Assembly: GCF_029439455.1 (NCBI RefSeq) | Contig: NZ_JAQFVG010000357.1 | Location: forward strand, 1 to 64,000 | From: Caballeronia sp. BR00000012568055 | GTDB taxonomy: Bacteria; Pseudomonadota; Gammaproteobacteria; Burkholderiales; Burkholderiaceae | DNA length: 64,000 nucleotides | Direction: 5' to 3' | Part shown: positions 26,677 through 35,142 of the stretch, one piece after another | How the letters are laid out: each line of letters begins with the position of its first letter | Numbering within the stretch: the first letter of the stretch is position 1 | The notes under the pieces: generated by a model | Told to the model about the DNA's origin: nothing | What the model saw: the letters and a program-made list of their open reading frames with translations, nothing else | Databases searched by the model: none | Position numbers and translations under genes: made by a program

Positions 26677-28922
26677 GCTTGGTCCTTCTTGTTTTGCTGT
26701 TCACGTCGATGCTTGCGGCGCGCGTTGCCCGCCAGCGCGATCAGCACGAGTAGCAAGATGACCAGCACGGCAGGAATGCCCCAGCGCGCCCAGTGACGCG
26801 TGACCCAGTCGCTGCCGCTCGCGGGTTCATCGACGAGTTCGTCGGGGTTGACCGTATCGAACTGTTTGAGCACGCCGGTTTGATCGACCACGGCGATATC
26901 GCCGCGTGACAGCGCGAGTTTGTCGTTGAGCACGGGCGCGGCACCCGTCGATCGATACACCACGCCGTTTTGTCCGCCCGCGCTCGCCACGCTCACCACC
27001 GCGACTTTCGACAGGCCCGACATATCGAGCAGCATGTCGCCGGAAGGCGCGGACAGCGTGAGACGATCTGCTGAGTAGACCGCAGGATTTTTTTCATCCG
27101 CGAGTTTCACGTCGGCAGCGAGGAACGCGCCATCGGGCGATGCGGTCTTGCCGTCATCGGTGACGAAGAATTTCGCCTGCACGGGCGCGACGCCTGTTGC
27201 GCCGGACAGATACGCGAGACGCGGAACCGTGTCGAGCGAATCGTCGAGATAGGCGCGCGGCACGTAGACCGAAGCAGACGTCGCATAACGCGCCGCCATG
27301 CCGACAAACGTGTTGCCCGGCGTCGCCTTGCCGAGTTGAATATGACTCGTCGGCAGCACCGCGACCGGATAGTTCTGGCGCGCCTCACAACCTGCGTCGG
27401 GTTGACGCCGGAAGGTCACGCGCAGTTCGTTGGTGCGGGCCAGCGCGTATCGCGGAATCGGCACGATGATGCGTTGACGCACGCCATCCGCGTTCAACAG
27501 CTTCGCGCCGATCATCACGTCGTTGAAATAGATCGTGGCCGTGGCCGCGCCGTTCGACAGCGTAGGCGATGCCGCCAGATCCAGCACCACGCTTTCCGGC
27601 AAACGCCCGTTGCCCGACGCCGCCGCGAGATCGAAACGCGCGGTCCACGAAGCCGTGGTCTGCACATCGATACTGCGCGGATCGCCGCCCAGTTCGGACA
27701 GCGCGATCATGTCGGCGCGCGCGCGTTCGGCGGCATCGATCTGATGCACGACCACACGGTTCGATACATCGATCGGACGCCAGCTTTGCGCCAATGCACC
27801 GATGCCGCGCGTGTCGCCGACCACGATCACCGCGCGCCCGCCGAGATGCGCGATACGCACTTCGCCTGCGGTGAACGGCGTGGTCAACTGCGCGACGCTG
27901 CGATGACGCCAGGCGTCGAAGGCCGGCAGCGCATCGTTCGATGCACTCGCCACTTGCGCGCGCAATGCATCGAGCGCGCTGTCGATTTGTTTGCGCATCA
28001 CGTCATCGACGACAACAACGTCAGGTCCGAACGACGCGCGCGGACTCAGCGCGATCAGCGCGCCGAGTTCGGCATCGTCCTTGATGAGATGTTTGCCGCC
28101 AGAAGCGAGCGCCGCGAACGCGGGAATGCCGCGCAAACCTGCGGGCACGTCCACGCCAGTAAGATCCGCTGTCTTGCCGACCGATGGCAGCGTTTCCATC
28201 ACCGGGCGCTTGCCGTCGCGCTGAAGCAAGGCATCGGTGCGCCAGGCGGTGTCGAACGCTTCGGTTTGCAAACGATTGCCCGATACCGCGAGCACCGGCG
28301 CATACGGCAATGCGCTCCATGCGGTGCGCAGATCGCGGATATCGGCGGGATCGAAACGGAACGTCAGACGCGTGCTCGGCGACACGCGCAGCACATTGCC
28401 GATCGCGGTCTGATCCGTACACACGTTCTGGCTGATGACGGACGCAAAACCCAGCCCGAGCCGCACGAAACCGGTATCGCGCGGCGCGCCATCGACACCG
28501 AGATTCACCGCGACATTGCCCTGATCGGTCGTAAACTGGCGCGACAAAACCGGCGATCCATCGAGCGACAGCAGCATCGTCACACGGCCGCCGTCGCCGC
28601 GCACATAGCCGCCATCGACATTCAGCGTCGCATCGTAAATGGGGATATTCGCGGGCACGGGCAGATAAAACTCCTGCCGGGTTTCAGGCGCGCTCAGCGT
28701 GACATCGCGTTCGAGGCCGAGCTGGCTCAGCGTCACCGTGCGCGTTTCCTTCACATCATTGCCGAGCTGAGAAAATGCGCCCGATACGCTGTTATCAGAG
28801 AGGGAAGGCGCGGCGGGCGCTGCAAGCACAGCAGCAGGTGCACCGGTGAGAAACGCCGCGCATGCGGCACACACAACGAACGCGGCGCGCAGGCGGCGCC
28901 GCTCGAAAAGGTCGTCGATCAA
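26673..28922 (-). CDS. BcsB-like periplasmic subunit
   Basis: 749-residue protein resembling the cellulose synthase partner BcsB. It has a signal peptide (RRRLRAAFVVCAACAAFL), a large periplasmic region with two jelly-roll/flavodoxin-like units (including SWTARFDLAAASGNGRLPES and YPVAVLPTSHIQLG), and a single carboxy-terminal membrane helix (IPAVLVILLLVLIALAG) followed by a basic tail. BcsB guides the nascent chain and clamps the synthase in the membrane. No bcsA is near; NfrB is the only synthase. The start is TTG 28922, since a stop lies six codons upstream and later starts would break the signal peptide. No good ribosome site is seen. Confidence 0.85.
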   Translation of the reverse strand: MIDDLFERRRLRAAFVVCAACAAFLTGAPAAVLAAPAAPSLSDNSVSGAFSQLGNDVKETRTVTLSQLGLERDVTLSAPETRQEFYLPVPANIPIYDATLNVDGGYVRGDGGRVTMLLSLDGSPVLSRQFTTDQGNVAVNLGVDGAPRDTGFVRLGLGFASVISQNVCTDQTAIGNVLRVSPSTRLTFRFDPADIRDLRTAWSALPYAPVLAVSGNRLQTEAFDTAWRTDALLQRDGKRPVMETLPSVGKTADLTGVDVPAGLRGIPAFAALASGGKHLIKDDAELGALIALSPRASFGPDVVVVDDVMRKQIDSALDALRAQVASASNDALPAFDAWRHRSVAQLTTPFTAGEVRIAHLGGRAVIVVGDTRGIGALAQSWRPIDVSNRVVVHQIDAAERARADMIALSELGGDPRSIDVQTTASWTARFDLAAASGNGRLPESVVLDLAASPTLSNGAATATIYFNDVMIGAKLLNADGVRQRIIVPIPRYALARTNELRVTFRRQPDAGCEARQNYPVAVLPTSHIQLGKATPGNTFVGMAARYATSASVYVPRAYLDDSLDTVPRLAYLSGATGVAPVQAKFFVTDDGKTASPDGAFLAADVKLADEKNPAVYSADRLTLSAPSGDMLLDMSGLSKVAVVSVASAGGQNGVVYRSTGAAPVLNDKLALSRGDIAVVDQTGVLKQFDTVNPDELVDEPASGSDWVTRHWARWGIPAVLVILLLVLIALAGNARRKHRREQQNKKDQA

Positions 28923-29136
28923 GGCAGGTGGCTCGAATTAAGCGCAACGAGGTGCTGTCACAACGCGCGTGTGTTCGAGGCGGATGGGCCTGCTGTTCCG
29001 CTGATCGAACGCAGGATGCGGCGCGTGCGCCTCGGAGTGCGTGGATCTTGGTGTTCTTTATTGCGATCGGGCCTCTGCAAGCGCCCGTATTGCGTCGAAA
29101 TTTCTTGTTCTCGTTACTCGATACAGCGATACGACA

Positions 29137-30345
29137 TCACGCAATCGCCGCGCGCCGTGCCGGAAATTCGGCCTCGACGACGACATCACGCGAAGGTTCA
29201 GGACTGAATTCTTCGAACGGCCGTCCCATCAGCGCCGATACGATCCGCGCCGATGCCCGGCCATCTCCATACGGATTCACGCTCTGCGCGAAAGCCGCGC
29301 GGGCTTTGTCATCGTCGAGCAGCAGGGAGACCGCGCACACGATTGCGTGCGTGTCCGTGCCAACCAGCCGCGCGGTGCCGGCCTGCACGGCTTCGGGTCG
29401 CTCGGTGACGTCGCGCATCACGAGCACCGGTTTGCCGAGCGCGGGCGCTTCTTCCTGCACGCCGCCCGAATCGGTCAATACCAAGGTCGAGCGCTGCAAC
29501 AGGCGCACGAAACCCATGTAGTTCTGTGGCTGAATCAGAAACACGTTCGGCAGCGAGCCGAGCGCGCTGATGACAGTTGCCTGAACGTTCGGATTCAAAT
29601 GCACGGGATAGACGATCTGCACATCGCGGCGCTTCGACAATTGCGCAATTGCCGCGCAAATATCGCGCAGACCTTGCCCGAAACTTTCACGGCGATGCCC
29701 GGTAACCAGCACCAGCTTTTTCGATGCATCGAGAAACGGAAAGCGCGCGTCGAGACGTGCACGCAGCGCATCGTCCGAATCGATGCGTTTGACGACGGAC
29801 AAGAGCGCATCGATCACCGTATTGCCGGTGACGACGGAGCGGCCCGCGAGCGTTTCGCGCGCCAGATTCTGCTCATTGCGACGCGTGGGAACGAACATGA
29901 GATCGCTGACGACATCGACCACGCGGCGGTTCATTTCTTCCGGCCACGGGCTTTTCATGTCGCCGGTACGCAGACCCGCTTCGACATGCGCCACCGGCAC
30001 GCGACGATGAAACGCCGCGAGCGCGCCAGCGGTCGCGGTGGTGGTATCGCCATGAACGAGAATGCGGCACGGCTGCTCCTGCTCGATCACATCATCGAGC
30101 CCGGCAATCAGCTTCGAGGCCAGACCGTTCAGGCTCTGGTTCTCCGACATCACCTTGAGATCGTGTTGCGGCGTGATGTCGAACAGATCCAGCACCTGCC
30201 TGAGCATCGAACGATGCTGGCCGGTCACGCATACGACAGAGCGCACGCTCGGCTCCGCCTCCAGTGCCTTCACGAGCGGCGCCATCTTGATGGCTTCAGG
30301 CCGCGTCCCGAACACGGAAAGTATCGTTTTTGGTTTCGTTCTCAT
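29137..30345 (-). CDS. wecB: UDP-N-acetylglucosamine 2-epimerase WecB
   Basis: 402-residue non-hydrolysing epimerase that interconverts UDP-GlcNAc and UDP-ManNAc. Motifs are SVFGTRPEAIKMAPL at the start, VHGDTTTATAGALAAF near residue 95, HVEAGLRTGDMKSPWPEE near 115, TGHRRESFGQGL near 205 and LTDSGGVQEEAP near 285. It lies 214 bp upstream of the bcsB-like gene on the same strand. In E. coli WecB supplies UDP-ManNAc for the NfrB product, so this gene ties the sugar supply to the Nfr unit. ATG 30345 gives the usual start; the frame is open to a TTG at 30375. Confidence 0.95.
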   Translation of the reverse strand: MRTKPKTILSVFGTRPEAIKMAPLVKALEAEPSVRSVVCVTGQHRSMLRQVLDLFDITPQHDLKVMSENQSLNGLASKLIAGLDDVIEQEQPCRILVHGDTTTATAGALAAFHRRVPVAHVEAGLRTGDMKSPWPEEMNRRVVDVVSDLMFVPTRRNEQNLARETLAGRSVVTGNTVIDALLSVVKRIDSDDALRARLDARFPFLDASKKLVLVTGHRRESFGQGLRDICAAIAQLSKRRDVQIVYPVHLNPNVQATVISALGSLPNVFLIQPQNYMGFVRLLQRSTLVLTDSGGVQEEAPALGKPVLVMRDVTERPEAVQAGTARLVGTDTHAIVCAVSLLLDDDKARAAFAQSVNPYGDGRASARIVSALMGRPFEEFSPEPSRDVVVEAEFPARRAAIA

Positions 30346-30371
30346 CGTCCCCGACGAATGCACAATCTTTA

Positions 30372-30417
30372 ACAATCTGATTGTATTTAGACGTTTAGGA
30401 ACGCTCGAAATCTAAAT
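30372..30417. promoter_or_regulatory. Two inverted repeats upstream of wecB
   Basis: ACAATC-A-GATTGT (30372-30384) is followed by ATTTAGA-N19-TCTAAAT (30385-30417) in an AT-rich stretch just upstream of wecB. This is the likely promoter and operator zone of the Nfr unit; no regulator can be named. The rest of the 30346-30719 gap holds no gene that I can support. Confidence 0.4.
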
Positions 30418-30719
30418 TGTAAAAAAGTCTGACGAGAGGTTTATACAACAGTCTGAAGATGCTTTGTCCAATCCGACGCGGGCGTTTTTACCTGAATGTT
30501 TAATTTTTAAGCACAGGTAAGTGTGCGGCGCGGGATTGATATGACCAAAAGAGTTGGTTTCTTAGTGATGGTGACGAGAGCGCACGGTCATTCGGCTATC
30601 CCACATCCTGATTTGCGACGTGCGAGACGCCGCTGAAGATCAGGCCTGATATGTCGCGCTTATTGATCCAGTCGGCATCCTAACTAAATGCGATCCAATA
30701 TTTCATATCGCCAACGAAA

Positions 30720-30742
30720 CAGGCCCGCATCGCGCGGGCCTG
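30720..30742 (-). terminator. Hairpin terminator after alcohol dehydrogenase
   Basis: CAGGCCCGC-ATCGC-GCGGGCCTG, 9-bp perfect stem, followed on the minus strand by TTTCGTT. It lies 10 bp beyond the stop of the minus-strand dehydrogenase gene. The T-run is short, so efficiency is uncertain. Confidence 0.7.
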
Positions 30743-30752
30743 AGTCAATCAT

Positions 30753-31811
30753 TTACTTCTGCAACGAAGCCATATCGATCACGAAGCGATACTTCACATC
30801 GCTCTTCAACATACGCTCGTAAGCGCCGTTGATCTCGTCCATCCTGATCATCTCGATGTCCGACACGATTCCATGCTTGCCGCAGAAATCGAGCATTTCC
30901 TGCGTCTCGGCAATGCCACCGATCAGCGAACCCGCCAGCGTGCGGCGCTTGAAAATCATGTTCATCACCGAAGGCGACGGATGCGCATGTTCGGGCACGC
31001 CGACCAGCGTCATGGTGCCGTCACGCTTGAGCAGAACCATGAACTGATCCAGATCGTGCGATGCCGCTACCGTGTTCAGAATGAAGTCGAAACTATTGGC
31101 GTGCGCGGCCATTTGTTCCGGGTCCTTCGAAATCACCACTTCGTGCGCGCCCAGACGCTTGGCATCTTCGATCTTGCCCGGCGATGTGGTGAACAGCACC
31201 ACATGCGCGCCCATCGCCGCCGCGATCTTCACGCCCATGTGACCCAGACCGCCCAGACCGACCACGCCGACCTTGTGACCCTTCTGCACGTTCCAGTGAC
31301 GCAGCGGCGAATACGTCGTGATACCTGCGCACAGCAGCGGCGCAACCGCAGCCAGTTCCAGATTCTCCGGCACGCGCAACGTGAACGCTTCGTCCACCAC
31401 GACGCTCGACGAATAGCCGCCGTACGTCACGCCGCCCGACTTCTTGTCCGGCGAGTTGTAAGTCTGGATAAAGCTGTCCGGACCATCGCAAAACTGTTCG
31501 AGACCTTCCTTGCAGGCTTCGCACGTGCGGCAGGAATCGACCATACAGCCGACGCCTACGAGATCGCCCGTCTTGAACTTCGTCACGTCCGCGCCGACTT
31601 CGGCCACGCGCCCGACGATTTCATGACCCGGCACGACCGGATAGTTCGTCGCGCCCCATTCGTTGCGCGCCATATGCAGATCCGAATGGCAGACGCCGCA
31701 AAAAAGAATGTCGATGCGCACGTCGTTCGGGCCGACTTCGCGACGCTGAATATCCAGCGCTGCAAGCGGTTTATCGGCTGACGAAGCGGCATAGGAATAC
31801 GCTTTGTACAT
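30753..31811 (-). CDS. Zinc-dependent alcohol dehydrogenase (AdhC/YahK type)
   Basis: 352-residue medium-chain dehydrogenase reducing aldehydes with NADPH. The catalytic zinc site is seen as CGVCHSDLHMARNEW with GHEIVG. The structural zinc cysteines lie in CMVDSCRTCEACKEGLEQFC, and the nucleotide motif is VVGLGGLGHMG near residue 180. The family acts on cinnamyl and other aldehydes. ATG 31811 (MYKAYSYAA) has GAGGGA upstream; the longer frame to 31868 is not needed. It is monocistronic, with its own terminator. Confidence 0.93.
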   Translation of the reverse strand: MYKAYSYAASSADKPLAALDIQRREVGPNDVRIDILFCGVCHSDLHMARNEWGATNYPVVPGHEIVGRVAEVGADVTKFKTGDLVGVGCMVDSCRTCEACKEGLEQFCDGPDSFIQTYNSPDKKSGGVTYGGYSSSVVVDEAFTLRVPENLELAAVAPLLCAGITTYSPLRHWNVQKGHKVGVVGLGGLGHMGVKIAAAMGAHVVLFTTSPGKIEDAKRLGAHEVVISKDPEQMAAHANSFDFILNTVAASHDLDQFMVLLKRDGTMTLVGVPEHAHPSPSVMNMIFKRRTLAGSLIGGIAETQEMLDFCGKHGIVSDIEMIRMDEINGAYERMLKSDVKYRFVIDMASLQK

Positions 31812-32333
31812 GATCGGGGTTCCCTCTTTGATTTGAACTTTTGATGACGAATACCGGCGATTTTTCACAATCAGTGAACGCCGGGGAGGACACGGTGAAA
31901 TGCAGGCTTTTTTATGTGCGGCAACGAACCTATGAAGCGAAGCCGCGCACGCGTTGCGGATTTTGAGCCGATGAAGCCGAGGTTTCGGCGGCGACGAGCA
32001 ACCTCAGTACTGTATGCCTAACGGTGTAAGTCTGCTCAAGCGAACGGCCGCTCGTTCGATCGTGCATTCGGCCGCATTCGATCGATCGTGCGGACGTGGC
32101 ACACGACGTGCGACAGGGCAACGTCCGCGACTTTCGCGACTTCCGAAGAGCATGCAGCCACCCGATTTGCTCCCTCCTTCAGCGGGACTTTTCGGCAAAC
32201 GGCAGGCGCTTTAAGGTAGTCGCATGACAGACAAAAAACGCTCGCTGGTTTTGAAAAGCGGCGAATTCTAACAGCGTAGGAGCCGGTGGGGAAATGCAGT
32301 CCGGCGCAGCACATACACACTGAGAGTGAGACC
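31812..32333. other. 522-bp stretch without a supported gene
   Basis: Only short frames without ribosome sites or family resemblance occur here. A GATCG-rich stretch with two copies of an element like TTCGATCGTGC lies around 32055-32095. The left end must hold the alcohol dehydrogenase promoter. Nothing else is recognised. Confidence 0.5.
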
Positions 32334-32648
32334 ATGAATGCGAAGGCGATGACGGTGAATATCGAGATGCCCGACGGCGCGGTCAGCGCCGAATTTCATA
32401 TCGATACGGGGCGGCTCAGAATTCTCGAACGCGGCATGTTGCGTGTGGAGTTGTTCCCGCCGCATTCGTGGTTCGCGATTGCATCGGTGGCGGGCAACAG
32501 CCGTTGGGGTACGCGGCCGCGTGAGCGCGATCTGCGCGCGGTGGTCGAAAACTTCATCATGCAGCGCTTCGGCATGTCGGCGTATCGCGCGGAACTGGCT
32601 TGCGCCATGACGTCTTTATCGCCGATGCCGCAGGTGCGCAGCCTTTAA
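32334..32648 (+). CDS. Hypothetical protein, 104 residues
   Basis: Small soluble protein with a beta-rich centre (FHIDTGRLRILERGMLRVEL, then FPPHSWFAIASVAG) and an Arg-rich helical end. No signal peptide or membrane helix is seen, and no family is recognised. A GAGAGTGAG sequence precedes ATG 32334. It stands alone between the long intergenic stretch and the convergent HNH gene. Confidence 0.6.
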   Translation: MNAKAMTVNIEMPDGAVSAEFHIDTGRLRILERGMLRVELFPPHSWFAIASVAGNSRWGTRPRERDLRAVVENFIMQRFGMSAYRAELACAMTSLSPMPQVRSL

Positions 32649-32662
32649 CCCTTTAGCTATCG

Positions 32663-32983
32663 CTAGCGTTTTCTCGCGGCGCGCCGCGTGCGCTCGTGAA
32701 AGCCATTCGGCTTCGTCTTCACCCAATCAACGAAACCGCGCACCGCGTCGTGCGCGAGCAGCGCATCGACGGTGGAATACTGCTGCGCGAGTTCCTTCTC
32801 GGTGAACAACGCATGCAGTTGACGATGACAAATCCGATGCAGCACCGCCGTCTGCCGTCCGCCCTGCGACTTCGGCACCAGATGATGCAGGTCGCGTTCG
32901 GCAGACTGCACCGGACGTCCGCACAACGCGCAGACTTCCTCTTGCGGCGGGTGATACCACGGCTCGGGCGTTCGCTTGGCCAT
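32663..32983 (-). CDS. HNH endonuclease-like protein
   Basis: 106-residue small nuclease-type protein. It has a zinc knuckle C18-x2-C21 (CALCGRP), then the HNH core LHHLVPKSQGG with His33-His34, and C52-H53 in RICHRQLH. This is the compact McrA-like HNH arrangement; such small free-standing proteins are common, and their DNA target is usually unknown. ATG 32983 (MAKRTPEPW) is used; ATG 33007 is in frame, and neither has a clear ribosome site. Confidence 0.8.
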   Translation of the reverse strand: MAKRTPEPWYHPPQEEVCALCGRPVQSAERDLHHLVPKSQGGRQTAVLHRICHRQLHALFTEKELAQQYSTVDALLAHDAVRGFVDWVKTKPNGFHERTRRAARKR

Positions 32984-33118
32984 CGATAAATATTGCGTAA
33001 GTTGCATTCAGTGTACGCGCCGCTGCACGATCACGTTAATTGTCATTTTGTTTTGCACGCGAACATGGCAAGATGAAAACGCTGTTCACCGACCACGCCC
33101 ACCGAAGCCGGAGAAGCC

Positions 33119-33421
33119 ATGGAAGTGACCATCAGCGAATTGACGGGGTTGCTGGAAGAACTCGAACGGGACGATCCGGTCGATTACGGCGACCTGCCCT
33201 TCGGCGAACCCGAGCTGCGCACGCTCGTCGTCACCTCACTTCTCGAACGTCATCACGCCTTGCAGGCAAGCGGCCTCGATTCCGGCGACGTCAACCTTAC
33301 TTATATGCTCAGCACTGCGTTGCTCGTGCTCGAAAACCTCGTGTTGAATGCGCGCATCTTGATGCTTCAAGGCAATCAAATCGATGTCAGCGCGCTGCTG
33401 CGGAAGTATTCGGGCGGCTGA
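33119..33421 (+). CDS. Hypothetical protein, 100 residues
   Basis: Acidic, leucine-rich and probably all-helical soluble protein (for example LTGLLEELERDDPVDYGDL at the start and LSTALLVLENLVLNARI near residue 65). GGAGAAG lies 4-6 bp before ATG 33119, so translation is likely. No family is recognised, and the neighbours give no hint of role. Confidence 0.65.
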   Translation: MEVTISELTGLLEELERDDPVDYGDLPFGEPELRTLVVTSLLERHHALQASGLDSGDVNLTYMLSTALLVLENLVLNARILMLQGNQIDVSALLRKYSGG

Positions 33422-33490
33422 GCAAGCGGATGAATTCGGCCATCCCGCTAAGACATATCCGATTTGCTGAGCATGCCGCGTTTCGCTGCC

Positions 33491-33546
33491 TTATTTGTTA
33501 GGTATTCCAAATAAAATGGGTATCGTCTCAACCAAGGACGATACCC
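33491..33546 (+). promoter_or_regulatory. Two inverted repeats in the adc leader
   Basis: TTATTTG-N10-CAAATAA (33491-33514) is followed by a perfect 10-bp inverted repeat GGGTATCGTC-N9-GACGATACCC (33518-33546) that ends 4 bp before the adc start codon. The only AAGGA ribosome-site candidate (33534-33538) lies at the loop/stem edge of the second repeat. Confidence 0.65.
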
Positions 33547-33550
33547 TTTC

Positions 33551-34327
33551 ATGAAAGAAGACGAGATCCGCCAGCATGCGTTCGCCATGCCGATGTACCG
33601 GCCGGCTTACCCGCGCCCGCCGTTCCGCTTTCTCAATCGCGAATACTTCATCATCAGCTACGAGACGGATCTCGACGCCGTGCGCGCTATCGTGCCCGAG
33701 CCGCTGAGGGTCGAGAAGCCCATCGTCAATTACGAATTCATTCGTATGCCTGACACGTCCGGCTTCGGCAATTACACGGAAAGCGGTCAGGTCATTCCCG
33801 TCATCGACATGGACGGGCGCGCGGCGGCCTATACGCATTGCATGTTTCTCGACGACGAAGGGCCGATCGCGGGCGGTCGCGAAATCTGGGGCTTTCCGAA
33901 GAAGCTTGCCTCGCCGAAGCTGTTCGTCGGCGGGACGGACACACTGGTCGGCACGCTCGACTACAGCGGTCAGCGCGTGGCCACCGGCACGATGGGCTAC
34001 AAGTACACATCGCTCGATCACGAAACCGAACGCGCCGGCCTCAGTGATACGCCGAACTATCTGCTCAAGATCATTCCGCATGTGGACGGCAGCGCGCGCA
34101 TCTGCGAACTCGTGCGCTTCTTCATGCGCGACGTGACCGTGCTCGGCGCATGGGAGGGCCCCGGCGCGCTCGAACTTCATGCGCATGCGCTCGCGCCCGT
34201 TGCGGATTTGCCGGTGCGCCGCGTGCTGCGCGCAAAACATGTGATCGCCAATCTCACGCTGGATATCGGTGAAGTGGCGCACGACTATCTGGCATCGGAC
34301 GAAGCGCGCAAGCTCGTCAATCGTTAA
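33551..34327 (+). CDS. adc: Acetoacetate decarboxylase
   Basis: 258-residue enzyme converting acetoacetate to acetone and CO2. The Schiff-base lysine pair Lys117-Lys118 is intact in WGFPKKLASP, and the acidic active-site loop precedes it (VNYEFIRMPDTSGFG near residue 60). It is the first gene of a unit with 3-hydroxybutyrate dehydrogenase (20 bp apart) and a patatin-type lipase, suggesting use of ketone bodies or polyhydroxybutyrate. Start ATG 33551 follows a striking hairpin that may mask the ribosome site. Confidence 0.95.
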   Translation: MKEDEIRQHAFAMPMYRPAYPRPPFRFLNREYFIISYETDLDAVRAIVPEPLRVEKPIVNYEFIRMPDTSGFGNYTESGQVIPVIDMDGRAAAYTHCMFLDDEGPIAGGREIWGFPKKLASPKLFVGGTDTLVGTLDYSGQRVATGTMGYKYTSLDHETERAGLSDTPNYLLKIIPHVDGSARICELVRFFMRDVTVLGAWEGPGALELHAHALAPVADLPVRRVLRAKHVIANLTLDIGEVAHDYLASDEARKLVNR

Positions 34328-34347
34328 ATCATTCGTTGGGAAAAAAC

Positions 34348-35130
34348 ATGGCACTGAAAGATAAGGTCGCGCTCGTCACGGGCGCAGCGAGCGGTATTGG
34401 TGAACAAACGGCGCGCAAGCTCGCGGAGCAAGGCGCGGCCGTGGTGATCGCAGATTTGAATATGCAGAACGCGCAGGCAGTCGCATCGGATATCGTCGCG
34501 AAAGGCGGCAAGGCCATTGCGGTTTCGATGGACGTCACCAGTGAAAACGATGTGAACGCGGGTATCGAAGAGACGGTGGCGAAGCTCGGCGCGATCGATG
34601 TGCTGGTATCGAACGCGGGGATTCAGATCGTCAAGCCGGTCGAAGAATTTTCGCTCGACGAGTGGAAACGCATGCTCGCCATTCATCTGGACGGCGCGTT
34701 TCTCACCACCAAGGCGGCGCTCAAACATATGTATCAGTCGGGTCGCGGCGGCTCGATCATTTATATGGGCTCGGTGCATTCGCACGAAGGCTCGAAACTG
34801 AAAGCGCCGTATGTGACCGCGAAGCACGGTTTGCTCGGATTGGCGAAGGTCGTCGCCAAGGAAGGCGCGGCGCATAAGGTGCGCGCGAACGTAGTGTGTC
34901 CCGGCTTCGTACGCACGCCGCTGGTCGAAAAGCAGATTCCGGAGCAGGCGAAGGCGCTCGGTATGTCGGAAGCGGACGTCGTGAAAAACGTCATGCTGAA
35001 AGATACCGTCGATGGCGAATTCACCACGGTTGACGACATCGCGAATGTGGTTGCCTTCCTCGCGGGCTTCGAGACGAACGCGCTCACAGGTCAGTCCATC
35101 GTGGCGAGCCACGGCTGGTTCATGCAGTAA
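34348..35130 (+). CDS. 3-hydroxybutyrate dehydrogenase
   Basis: 260-residue short-chain dehydrogenase interconverting 3-hydroxybutyrate and acetoacetate with NAD. Motifs are TGAASGIGEQTA (nucleotide binding), NAG in VLVSNAGIQ, and the catalytic pair in APYVTAKHG near residue 155. The ending LTGQSIVASHGWFMQ is typical of PHB-type hydroxybutyrate dehydrogenases (BdhA/HbdH). GGGA precedes ATG 34348. It sits between adc and the patatin gene and is clearly in the same unit. Confidence 0.93.
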   Translation: MALKDKVALVTGAASGIGEQTARKLAEQGAAVVIADLNMQNAQAVASDIVAKGGKAIAVSMDVTSENDVNAGIEETVAKLGAIDVLVSNAGIQIVKPVEEFSLDEWKRMLAIHLDGAFLTTKAALKHMYQSGRGGSIIYMGSVHSHEGSKLKAPYVTAKHGLLGLAKVVAKEGAAHKVRANVVCPGFVRTPLVEKQIPEQAKALGMSEADVVKNVMLKDTVDGEFTTVDDIANVVAFLAGFETNALTGQSIVASHGWFMQ

Positions 35131-35142
35131 GGGGAAGCCGCC

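Noticed and set aside
27336..29207. 623-codon open frame on the plus strand
   Set aside because: It is antisense to the bcsB-like gene and wecB. Its composition (Arg/His/Gln-rich) is typical of antisense frames in GC-rich DNA, and it has no family resemblance.
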